Of a stretch of 64,000 bases of DNA, positions 1-7,409 are shown in pieces. The stretch is from Ilumatobacteraceae bacterium (lineage in GTDB: Bacteria > Actinomycetota > Acidimicrobiia > Acidimicrobiales > Ilumatobacteraceae), in NCBI GenBank assembly GCA_023263695.1, contig JALQUZ010000001.1, positions 51,040 through 115,039 of the forward strand. Direction: 5' to 3'. Both the position numbers and the translations under genes were made by a program. Below the pieces are notes generated by a model, which searched no databases, was not told the DNA's origin, and saw nothing but the letters and a program-made list of their open reading frames with translations. Numbering within the stretch: position 1 is the first letter of the stretch; each line of letters opens with the position of its first letter.

Positions 1-1
1 T

Positions 2-796
2 CTCAAGCACGAGTCAATTGGTTTTGTGCCGACGATGGGTGCCCTTCATCAAGGCCATGTCAGCCTCATGCAACGAGCACGTCGCGAATGTGATCGTGTC
101 GTTGTCAGTATCTATGTGAATTCATTGCAGTTCAATTCACTTGACGACTTTTCCAAGTATCCCCGAACCGTGGATGAAGATTTTGAACTATGCAAATCAG
201 CCGGAGTTGATGTGGTCCTCTCTCCACTGAAAGACGATATGTTCCCTCTCCATCCGGTTGGACTGATTACGCCTTCGCACGACGCTGAAGGTTTTGAAGG
301 TGCAGATCGCCCCGGACATTTTTCGGGTGTGGTGACTGTGGTTGACAGGCTCTTTTCAATAGTTCAACCAACGGATGCATATTTTGGCTTGAAGGACTAC
401 CAACAGTTAGCAGTAATTAACAATATGTCTAACGAATTACACCGTCACGTCACCATTCATGCTTGTGAGACCATTCGAGAAGATGACGGTCTTGCCATGT
501 CGAGTAGAAATCGGTTGCTGTCACCATCTGCTCGTACGAGCGCAGCACGTATTCCGCTTGCATTACTCCATGCAATTTCATGCTGGCAAGACGGAAATAG
601 CAGTTCCATCGCTGCAATTGATGCCGCTCGCTCAGTACTTGAATGCGACTCAACAATCGAAATTCAGTACGTCTCCGTAGTCGCGGCAGGAACGATGAAC
701 ATTGTTGACACCATCAATCAGCACGATGTCATCATTGTTGCGGTAGTCATTGACGGTATCCGCCTCATTGACAACATGAAATTTATTACCGCTTGA
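2..796 (+). CDS. panC: Pantothenate synthetase, 5' partial
   Basis: Pantothenate synthetase condenses D-pantoate with beta-alanine using ATP, the last step of vitamin B5 synthesis in the cytoplasm. The window opens inside the gene: the frame is open from base 2 and encodes the typical lead-in IGFVPTMGALHQGH before the first possible start (GTG at 26), so the true start lies upstream. Visible family motifs are the HxGH nucleotide site (LHQGH), GLKDYQQL and SSRN. The C-terminal third is more divergent than the rest. The end overlaps the convergent ProA-like gene by 11 bp. The family call is firm; only the missing N-terminus is unknown. Confidence 0.93.
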   Translation, partial: LKHESIGFVPTMGALHQGHVSLMQRARRECDRVVVSIYVNSLQFNSLDDFSKYPRTVDEDFELCKSAGVDVVLSPLKDDMFPLHPVGLITPSHDAEGFEGADRPGHFSGVVTVVDRLFSIVQPTDAYFGLKDYQQLAVINNMSNELHRHVTIHACETIREDDGLAMSSRNRLLSPSARTSAARIPLALLHAISCWQDGNSSSIAAIDAARSVLECDSTIEIQYVSVVAAGTMNIVDTINQHDVIIVAVVIDGIRLIDNMKFITA

Positions 797-2273
797 CGTT
801 TGGATCCGATTGTCGCATGCGGTAACGAACGGTAAAGATCGAATCTCCGCTTAAAATTCCACCTCTTGCAAACGTGCGTCCATTTTGCCAATTGGACAGG
901 CCGAGTTCGGGTTTGCGCAATGCGTATTGGCCATCTACCCAGCGGGTCATTCCATCTCCGAAAAATGGAGCATTCGATGCACGCCACGCCCTTTCAATCT
1001 CTTGGTCATCGTCGGAAATAACGGAAAGAACAAATGAAGGCGAATAGCGATTGAACAGTAAAACGGCGGAAGCCACGTCATCAACAACGACGATCGAAAC
1101 CTCCGGATCGTTTTCCCACTCCCATTCACTGCCGAGAGAATCGTGATCAATCAATACAGTTGAAAAAGACGGTGGAAGAACTATTGAACTAAGAACCTCG
1201 CTGATCTGGGAATCAACATGAATCACTGCGTTGGCTTTACGCTGATTTGCTGCCAGCGAAATTCCGTCAATAACAGCCTGCAACGACTGTTTCAACGTTG
1301 ACCGAATGATGACAACGGTGTTTAAGGTGTTGCACACTTTTCGATCAAGTGAACATTGAATAACATTTTTCAATCGATTTACGTCTGCGATGTTCGATAC
1401 CACCATCCATGCACCGCCCGTTCCATGGAGGCTTGCAGGTATGCCATGTTGTTGCGCAATCTCTCCAAGCAATGCAACCGAAGGTCCACTGCCTCTGGCA
1501 ACCGCTAATGACAGTCGGCGATCTGAAAACAATGCCCAAGCACTTGCATGAGTCTTTGATGGCAACAGAATCACACTGCCAATAGGAATCCCAGCATCAG
1601 CAAGACTCGGAACAACACACAGTCTCATAATTGCTTCGGCGGTCTCAAAAGCATCACTACCTATTCGAAAGACGCAAACGTTACGGCTCCGCAAAACACC
1701 AGTTGCATCTGCGAATACGTTTGGCCGTCCTTCAAACACGAAACCTACAACGCCAAGTGGTGCAATGTGAGACTCAATCTGCCAGCCATCATGCGAGATC
1801 GTTTCGGTCGCAACATTTGCAGTGCCAAGCTTCTCCCAGATGTGCAAAGCCTCAATCATGTCGTGGCGCATCGACTCACTAAGAATCAGTCGTGTAGTTG
1901 ACCTTCCACTGGTTTTTGCACGCGTAACATCACGGTCATTAACCGCAGAAATTTCGTCAAAAATATCTACATCATTCAGCCGCCGCGCGAATCCTGCGTA
2001 GAAATGCGAAATTTGCGCATCATCAACGCTACTCATTTCCTCGAAGGCTGAAATAGCGACATCGATACAAGACCTCACCGCATCCGATTCAGATTTTGGT
2101 ATGCGAAGCAAGCCTGAGGAAGGGACTGCTATCAATCGATCCCCTTCTGAAAACGCGGATGCGATTTCCTCGCCAATATCAACGAGGAGACCGTCGATCA
2201 GCACTTTGTCGTGTGGGCTGATTTTCACAAGTGCTCCATGACGCACCATCGTAGATCGGTAGTCTGATTTCAT
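786..2273 (-). CDS. proA: Glutamate-5-semialdehyde dehydrogenase (ProA family) with N-terminal extension
   Basis: ProA reduces gamma-glutamyl phosphate to glutamate-5-semialdehyde with NADPH in proline synthesis. The ProA/ALDH fold is clear: EGRPNVFADAT near residue 181, the FRIGSDA cofactor region near 202, and the catalytic cysteine in DRKVCNTLN (about Cys314). At 495 residues it is roughly 75 longer than usual ProA; the excess is residues 1-75, a small hydrophobic/acidic stretch that I do not recognise. No proB lies beside it. Its start codon shares two bases with that of the divergent MBL gene. A ProA-like enzyme with another acyl-phosphate substrate is possible. Confidence 0.8.
   Translation of the reverse strand: MKSDYRSTMVRHGALVKISPHDKVLIDGLLVDIGEEIASAFSEGDRLIAVPSSGLLRIPKSESDAVRSCIDVAISAFEEMSSVDDAQISHFYAGFARRLNDVDIFDEISAVNDRDVTRAKTSGRSTTRLILSESMRHDMIEALHIWEKLGTANVATETISHDGWQIESHIAPLGVVGFVFEGRPNVFADATGVLRSRNVCVFRIGSDAFETAEAIMRLCVVPSLADAGIPIGSVILLPSKTHASAWALFSDRRLSLAVARGSGPSVALLGEIAQQHGIPASLHGTGGAWMVVSNIADVNRLKNVIQCSLDRKVCNTLNTVVIIRSTLKQSLQAVIDGISLAANQRKANAVIHVDSQISEVLSSIVLPPSFSTVLIDHDSLGSEWEWENDPEVSIVVVDDVASAVLLFNRYSPSFVLSVISDDDQEIERAWRASNAPFFGDGMTRWVDGQYALRKPELGLSNWQNGRTFARGGILSGDSIFTVRYRMRQSDPNVKR
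2260..2265 (+). promoter_or_regulatory. -10 element (TAGTCT), leaderless start of the MBL gene
   Basis: TAGTCT fits TANNNT and ends 6 nt before the ATG at 2272, so the predicted transcription start falls on the start codon. It lies inside the first codons of the divergent ProA-like gene. No clear -35 box is visible. Confidence 0.5.
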
Positions 2274-2982
2274 GAATGATCGCTTGTATTTTCGCCAACT
2301 GCTTTCGGGAACGGACTTCGCGAAACAAGACCAAATGGCTCATCAAATGGTCAATTTTGTCTACCTCATTGGCGATAAGGAGACGCGGGAGTGCGTAATT
2401 GTGGACCCGGCTTATGCAGTTGCTGAAATAGCAGACATCGTGCAGGAAGATGACATGAATCTGGTCGGCGCTCTTGGCACTCATTATCACCCCGACCACG
2501 TTGGTGGAAAGATGATGGGCTGGAACATTGAAGGCATTGCTTCGTTACTCGAAGTGAACGAGATCCCAATTCATATTCAAAAGAATGAAATCGAATGGGT
2601 AACGAAAACAACTGGTGTTTCGTCATCTCATCTCACAGCTCACGAAGGTGGCGATGTGGTGAAAGTTGGAGAAATTGAAATCACCATGCTCCACACGCCT
2701 GGTCATACTCCGGGAAGTCAATGTTTCCTTGTAGAAGGTAATTTGGTTTCCGGTGACACATTGTTTCTCGAGGGCTGTGGACGCACTGATCTGCCAGGCT
2801 CGAATCCTGACGATATGTACGACAGCCTCCACATGCTCGCTTCCTTACCGGGTTACACCATTGTGTACCCAGGTCACCGATATTCAGACCCAGCGTTTCT
2901 GGCCCTCGGGCAGGTACGTGAAAGTAATTATGTCTTTAAACCAACTTCTAAAGAGGGTTGGTTGCAATGGTTTGGTCAATGA
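2272..2982 (+). CDS. MBL-fold metallohydrolase (glyoxalase II/persulfide dioxygenase-like)
   Basis: A 236-residue metallo-beta-lactamase-fold enzyme with a complete dinuclear metal site: THYHPDH (His71, His73, Asp75, His76), His145 in PGHTPGS, Asp162 in GDTLF and His202 in PGHRY. The sequence GCGRTDLPG is shared with glyoxalase II and persulfide dioxygenase-like proteins, so a thioester or persulfide substrate is likely, but it cannot be fixed from sequence. The N-terminal YFRQLLSGTDFA supports the start at 2272, although there is no ribosome-binding site; a TAGTCT hexamer 6 nt upstream suggests leaderless translation. Confidence 0.85.
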   Translation: MNDRLYFRQLLSGTDFAKQDQMAHQMVNFVYLIGDKETRECVIVDPAYAVAEIADIVQEDDMNLVGALGTHYHPDHVGGKMMGWNIEGIASLLEVNEIPIHIQKNEIEWVTKTTGVSSSHLTAHEGGDVVKVGEIEITMLHTPGHTPGSQCFLVEGNLVSGDTLFLEGCGRTDLPGSNPDDMYDSLHMLASLPGYTIVYPGHRYSDPAFLALGQVRESNYVFKPTSKEGWLQWFGQ

Positions 2983-2989
2983 ACACAAC

Positions 2990-3727
2990 TCATTGAAACA
3001 ATCCTGAGTACACGCTGCTGCATCCTGCTATTGCCAGTAACACCAACACTGCAATTCTAAATTTGTCTGGTTGAACGCGATTACGAATGACTTTGCCAAC
3101 AGTTACGCCAGCAATCATTGATGGTAAAACCGAAACAGCTAGCCAGATATCAGCCGTCCCAATTTCACCAAAGATTGTGAAAAGCAGCAGGCCGTAAAAG
3201 CCGCTGATTAAAAAAATCATATTCAGCGTTGAACGAAACACATATGGCTCGCTCCTTCGCGCCTGAAGCGCAAACACTAAAGGAGGTCCATTAGTTGACG
3301 TTGACGTTAAGAGAAATCCGCTGACTACGCCCATGATCCAGTCAAGGCTGATGTGTGCTTCGCTGAGATCTCTTCCGCGAATCAACAACATCACACCGAG
3401 TAGTACCCCCACTCCAAGGAAAACCTTCAGCACATGTTGATCGGCATAAATAAACGCGACTAACCCCAATGGAGCTCCGATAAATGAAGCCCATAGAAAT
3501 CGTTTTACTTGAACCTTGTCTTGATCGTGCCGAAGATCTCGATATTGGTACAGATTATTTGCCGTTCCAATAAGCGAGGCCAAGATGACCGCTCGATGCA
3601 AGCCGATCACCTGCATCATGATTGGAACCGACAGCAAAGCAAATCCGAAACCCACAACCGACTGTGTGAAGGCTGTGGCTAAAACAATGAGGGCTACGCC
3701 GAAGAAAGCAAGGACAGAAACCTCCAT
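2990..3727 (-). CDS. TauE/SafE-family membrane permease
   Basis: A hydrophobic 245-residue protein with about eight predicted membrane segments and the two-repeat pattern of the TauE/SafE (DUF81) family; the first repeat has the characteristic GFGFALLSVPIM. Family members export or import sulfite, sulfoacetate and other small organic anions. The ATG at 3727 shares one base with the stop of the upstream aminotransferase gene (TGATG), indicating translational coupling, so I prefer it to a start 24 bases further upstream at 3751. By context it may carry a substrate or product of the adjacent catabolic island; the substrate is unknown. Confidence 0.85.
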   Translation of the reverse strand: MEVSVLAFFGVALIVLATAFTQSVVGFGFALLSVPIMMQVIGLHRAVILASLIGTANNLYQYRDLRHDQDKVQVKRFLWASFIGAPLGLVAFIYADQHVLKVFLGVGVLLGVMLLIRGRDLSEAHISLDWIMGVVSGFLLTSTSTNGPPLVFALQARRSEPYVFRSTLNMIFLISGFYGLLLFTIFGEIGTADIWLAVSVLPSMIAGVTVGKVIRNRVQPDKFRIAVLVLLAIAGCSSVYSGLFQ

Positions 3728-5073
3728 CACGACATCAGTTCTTCCACACATTGTGCAAATACGGCTGTATGCAAATCAACATCGCTATCACTGTGAAATG
3801 GCGTCATGAGCGCCATGTTGTGAAATGGTGTTAACAAGATGCCTCGGTTCAATGCGTAGAGATGCATGAACGACTCGAGAGAATCGTTTACCGATGCTGC
3901 CGCCTGCGCTCCATTTTGTGGATGATCGGCAAACCAGTATTCGGCTCGACAGCCAAGTTGCTGAACTGTCCACGGAAGCTTGTGGCGATCAATGGTGGCT
4001 TGCACGCCTGCACTCCAACGCATAGCCAAGGGAATCGCTATATCGAAATCCTCCTGACGTAGCGCATGCGTGAGTGTTGCGCGAATTGCTGCACCCGCCA
4101 GCGCGCTTCCACTCAATGTGCCACCGATACCAGAAACATCGAGATCGTGGCCATGCATCAGGTCTTCTACCCTCCGTGAAATCTCGGCAGACATTCCATA
4201 AGCGGCAACGGGTATTCCACCTCCGATGGTCTTACCGATCACCAACATGTCTGGTTCCACGCCCCACAATCGTGATGCTCCTTGTGGACCTGCGCAGATG
4301 GTGTGAGTTTCATCGAGGATAAATATGACTCCATATTTTTTGGTGAGTTGTCTTACGCCTTCTAAATATCCTTCTTGTGGCAACACAATTCCGATGTTGG
4401 TTAGTGCTGGTTCCATAAGTACGCATGCAATTTCTCCACCGGCGAGCGCTCGTTCCATTGCTGCTAGATCGTTGAATGGCACCGCAATTGTGGTAAGGCC
4501 TGGATGTATCTGCGGACCAATTGCCCCAGGGCGGCTGACCGTTTCCCCATTTCGATCCAAAATGACAAGGGTTTCATCAACAGTTCCGTGATAGCACCAG
4601 TCATTCACCACAATTTTTGGCTTACCATTGAGTTGACGAGCAAGGCGCAAACTAAACCGATTCGCATCAGTTGCACTCAGGCAGAACTGCCATTTACTCA
4701 TTCCAAATCGATCCGTTAAATGATTAGCCACCCACGACAGATCCGCTGAAGGCAACATCGTGGTGAATCCTCGTTGGGACTGATGGGCTATCGCTTGAGA
4801 AATTGGTGCGTTGGCATGACCAGTCATAGAGCCGGTGTCACCTAAGCAAAAATCAACATAGGTATTGCCGTCAATGTCTACGATGCTGCCGCCCGCCGCA
4901 CTATCGGCAATTATGGGAAATGGTCCCGCCCATCGTTTCATCCAGGGCATCGGCACTCCGCCCAATAACGCAGTTTGCGAGTTGAACGACTCTTCCCGTG
5001 ATTGAGGATGTTTCTGAATGAACATTTCCACTTCAGCACCCATGAGTTCGGCAATTCGCAATTCGTCGATCAT
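3727..5073 (-). CDS. Class-III PLP-dependent aminotransferase (glutamate-1-semialdehyde aminomutase-like)
   Basis: A 448-residue fold-type I aminotransferase of class III. The PLP aspartate motif is ILDETHT and the Schiff-base lysine is in VIGKTIGGGIP, about residue 280. Where housekeeping HemL has an NSGTEA-type motif this protein has LSATDANRF, so it is not HemL but a catabolic relative. It is coupled to the downstream permease and divergent from the L-carbamoylase, with only 52 bp between their starts. A reasonable inference is that it removes the amino group released by the neighbouring carbamoylases (for example from a beta-amino acid). The true substrate is not determinable from sequence. 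Confidence 0.82.
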   Translation of the reverse strand: MIDELRIAELMGAEVEMFIQKHPQSREESFNSQTALLGGVPMPWMKRWAGPFPIIADSAAGGSIVDIDGNTYVDFCLGDTGSMTGHANAPISQAIAHQSQRGFTTMLPSADLSWVANHLTDRFGMSKWQFCLSATDANRFSLRLARQLNGKPKIVVNDWCYHGTVDETLVILDRNGETVSRPGAIGPQIHPGLTTIAVPFNDLAAMERALAGGEIACVLMEPALTNIGIVLPQEGYLEGVRQLTKKYGVIFILDETHTICAGPQGASRLWGVEPDMLVIGKTIGGGIPVAAYGMSAEISRRVEDLMHGHDLDVSGIGGTLSGSALAGAAIRATLTHALRQEDFDIAIPLAMRWSAGVQATIDRHKLPWTVQQLGCRAEYWFADHPQNGAQAAASVNDSLESFMHLYALNRGILLTPFHNMALMTPFHSDSDVDLHTAVFAQCVEELMS

Positions 5074-5113
5074 CTCTTCATTCTTATTGATCCTCTGTTG
5101 AAGATGTTGCTTC

Positions 5114-5119
5114 TACACT
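5114..5119 (+). promoter_or_regulatory. -10 element (TACACT), leaderless start of the L-carbamoylase gene
   Basis: TACACT fits TANNNT and ends 6 nt before the ATG at 5126. It lies in the 52-bp divergent region shared with the aminotransferase gene, and no Shine-Dalgarno sequence precedes the ATG. Confidence 0.5.
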
Positions 5120-5125
5120 GAATGC

Positions 5126-6361
5126 ATGTCAACGCTTCGGATAAATGGTCAACGCCTCATGGACCGTCTTATGGCTTTGGCGGCAATTTCACCTATTGAA
5201 GGGGGTGGAAATTGTCGTCTTGCATTGACTGATGACGACAAAGACGGGCGCGATCTCGTTGTTACTTGGATGAAGGATCTTGGTCTACACATATCGATTG
5301 ACGTGGTCGGAAATATTATTGGCACGTGGAATGTTGGGCACGGTGCCCCAGTCATGACTGGATCGCACATTGACACGGTGCGCACGGGTGGAAAATATGA
5401 CGGCAACCTCGGAGTTCTCGCTGGGCTACAGGTGATCGAAACTCTCCAGCAAGCAGGTGTCGAACCGCAACGGCCATTCGCTGTTGGAGTGTTTACCGAC
5501 GAAGAAGGAGCTCGATTTGCTCCTGACATGCTTGGTTCTCTGGTGTTCGTTGGTGGTCTTTCAGTCGAAGAAGCTCTAGACATTCGTGCAATAGATGGAC
5601 CTCGGTTTGGTGACGAACTGGAACGCATTGGATATGCGGGCAACACTCCTTGCCCTCAAAGGCCTCCACACGCATTTGTCGAGCTTCACATTGAACAAGG
5701 TCCTTTGTTGGAGGCAAACAATGTACGTATTGGCGCGGTAACCGGAGTTCAGGGAATTTCCTGGCAAGAGCTAACCATCACCGGACAGAGCAACCATGCA
5801 GGAACAACCCCAATGCGATTGCGTAAGGATCCTGTCGTGGTGGTTGCCGAAGTTGCGAAGTTCCTCCACGATCTCGCTCTGCGTTTTGGTGGTGATCAAG
5901 TCTGCACGGTCGGCAAAATAGATATTCACCCGAGTTTGATCAATGTTGTTGCGGCAAAAGCAACCATGACACTCGATGTTCGTAATACTGACGAAACACT
6001 GCTCAAGCAAGCCGAACACGAAATAGGTCAATTCATTTCTGAAATAGCGCAGCGCGAAGGCGTCACCACTTCCGTTCGCACTCTCGCTCGTTTCGAACCC
6101 GTGCAATTCGATCAACGTGTAATTGACATTATTTTCCAACATGCGTCTGACCAAGGCAACTCGGTGCAGTACATGCCGTCAGGAGCCGGACATGATGCTC
6201 AAATGCTTGCTCGCGTTTGTCCTACTGCGATGATCTTCACACAGAGCAAAGATGGACTCAGTCATAATCCGGCCGAATACACCTCACCAGAAGACCTCGA
6301 GGCCGGTGCCAACATACTGTTGCAAACCATGTTGACTCTTGCTGATACCGATTTCTCGTAG
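5126..6361 (+). CDS. N-carbamoyl-L-amino acid / allantoate amidohydrolase (M20 family)
   Basis: A 411-residue zinc amidohydrolase of the HyuC/AllC/beta-ureidopropionase group, which removes the carbamoyl group (as CO2 and ammonia) from N-carbamoyl-L-amino acids, ureidopropionate or allantoate. The metal ligands of the family are present: His81 in GSHIDTV, Asp92 in YDG, Glu126-Glu127 in DEEGARF, and His188 in HIEQGP. The C-terminal substrate motifs SGAGHDAQ and GLSHNPAEYT are intact. It lies just upstream of a D-type carbamoylase from an unrelated fold. No SD precedes the ATG, and the TACACT hexamer suggests a leaderless transcript. Confidence 0.88.
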   Translation: MSTLRINGQRLMDRLMALAAISPIEGGGNCRLALTDDDKDGRDLVVTWMKDLGLHISIDVVGNIIGTWNVGHGAPVMTGSHIDTVRTGGKYDGNLGVLAGLQVIETLQQAGVEPQRPFAVGVFTDEEGARFAPDMLGSLVFVGGLSVEEALDIRAIDGPRFGDELERIGYAGNTPCPQRPPHAFVELHIEQGPLLEANNVRIGAVTGVQGISWQELTITGQSNHAGTTPMRLRKDPVVVVAEVAKFLHDLALRFGGDQVCTVGKIDIHPSLINVVAAKATMTLDVRNTDETLLKQAEHEIGQFISEIAQREGVTTSVRTLARFEPVQFDQRVIDIIFQHASDQGNSVQYMPSGAGHDAQMLARVCPTAMIFTQSKDGLSHNPAEYTSPEDLEAGANILLQTMLTLADTDFS

Positions 6362-6390
6362 CTCGTTCTATCCAACAACTCATGAACAAT

Positions 6391-6396
6391 TAGGCT
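6391..6396 (+). promoter_or_regulatory. -10 element (TAGGCT), leaderless start of the nitrilase-family gene
   Basis: TAGGCT fits TANNNT and ends 7 nt before the ATG at 6404, inside the 42-bp gap after the L-carbamoylase gene. It could give the D-type carbamoylase its own transcript. Confidence 0.45.
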
Positions 6397-6403
6397 CATC
6401 ATC

Positions 6404-7330
6404 ATGGCACGAATCGTTACTGTCGCAGCAGCTCAACTTGGTCCTATTCAGCGTGAAGACTCGCGCGCTTCATGTGTAGATCGAATGATCGATTTGCTGC
6501 ACCAGTCTGCTGCGGCTGGATGCGACGTAGTGGTGTACCCCGAACTTGCTCTCACCACGTTTTTTCCACGTTGGTTTGTGCCAGATATTCGCGAAGCCGA
6601 CCACTGGTATGAGACTTCGATGCCTAACAATGACACTCAACCTTTGTTTGACGAAGCTAAGCGGTTGAACATTGGTTTTTCTCTGGGTTACGCCGAACTC
6701 ACGCCAGATGGTCAGCGATTCAATACCCAAATTCTCGTAGAGAAAGATGGATCAATCGTTGCCAAGTATCGCAAGGTGCACATTCCTGGGCACGAAAAAC
6801 ATGAACCAGACCGACCATTTCAACATGCAGAACGCTATTACTTCACTCCGAGCAATGAAGGTTTCGGCGTGTGGAAAGCTTTTGGCGGTCGAGTCGGAAT
6901 GATGATTTGTAATGACCGCCGCTGGCCAGAAACGTATCGCGAGATGGGGTTGCAGGGAGTTGAAATGATCCTGTGCGGATACAACACACCGTTGCATTAC
7001 GTTCCGGATCCATCACAAGACGCGCTTGCTGGTTTCCACAATGCCCTCGTCATGCAAAGTGGTGCGTACCAAAACGGAACCTTCGTGGTCGGAGTTGCCA
7101 AAGGTGGAGTTGAAGAGGGCGTTGACAGCCTTGCTGACTCAAGCATTATTGGCCCATCGGGAGAAATTTTGGCTAAAACGAGATCTAACGGCGACGAGAT
7201 TGCCGTAGCCGCCTGCGATTTAGATTGGTGCTACCAGTACAAGAACACCTTGTTTGATTTCGACCGGTATCGACGGCCCGAGGTCTATCAACGAATCACG
7301 GGTCAACGGGGTGCAATCGTCGCCGACTAG
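6404..7330 (+). CDS. N-carbamoyl-D-amino acid hydrolase (nitrilase superfamily)
   Basis: A 308-residue nitrilase-superfamily amidase. It follows the Agrobacterium-type D-carbamoylase closely in length and in signature stretches such as PELALTTFFPRW, RKVHIPGH and CNDRRWPE. The catalytic triad is Glu47, Lys124 and Cys169. The reaction is hydrolysis of an N-carbamoyl amine to the free amine, CO2 and ammonia. Classical D-carbamoylases work with a hydantoinase, but no dedicated hydantoinase is nearby; the SsnA-like amidohydrolase at 9998 is the only candidate ring opener. N-carbamoylputrescine or beta-ureidopropionate activity cannot be excluded. Confidence 0.88.
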   Translation: MARIVTVAAAQLGPIQREDSRASCVDRMIDLLHQSAAAGCDVVVYPELALTTFFPRWFVPDIREADHWYETSMPNNDTQPLFDEAKRLNIGFSLGYAELTPDGQRFNTQILVEKDGSIVAKYRKVHIPGHEKHEPDRPFQHAERYYFTPSNEGFGVWKAFGGRVGMMICNDRRWPETYREMGLQGVEMILCGYNTPLHYVPDPSQDALAGFHNALVMQSGAYQNGTFVVGVAKGGVEEGVDSLADSSIIGPSGEILAKTRSNGDEIAVAACDLDWCYQYKNTLFDFDRYRRPEVYQRITGQRGAIVAD

Positions 7331-7339
7331 AGCGAGCTT

Positions 7340-7356
7340 TTTTACATTCTGTAAAA
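7340..7356. promoter_or_regulatory. Candidate operator: perfect 7-3-7 inverted repeat
   Basis: TTTTACA and TGTAAAA flank TTC, a perfect AT-rich palindrome 53 bp upstream of the ATG at 7410. It is too AT-rich for a stable terminator hairpin, and no U-tract follows. A -10-like TATGGT lies at 7374-7379, so the palindrome would sit in the -35 region of a promoter for the Mo-hydroxylase operon. Regulator binding is inference. Confidence 0.45.
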
Positions 7357-7409
7357 CCCAAACCCAATAGGTGTATGGTAAACCTAGCAATCGGGCAAAG
7401 GGAGCGGTC

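Noticed and set aside
5149-5646. 165-codon minus-strand ORF
   Set aside because: Antisense to the L-carbamoylase; Ser/Pro/Arg-rich shadow with no family signs.
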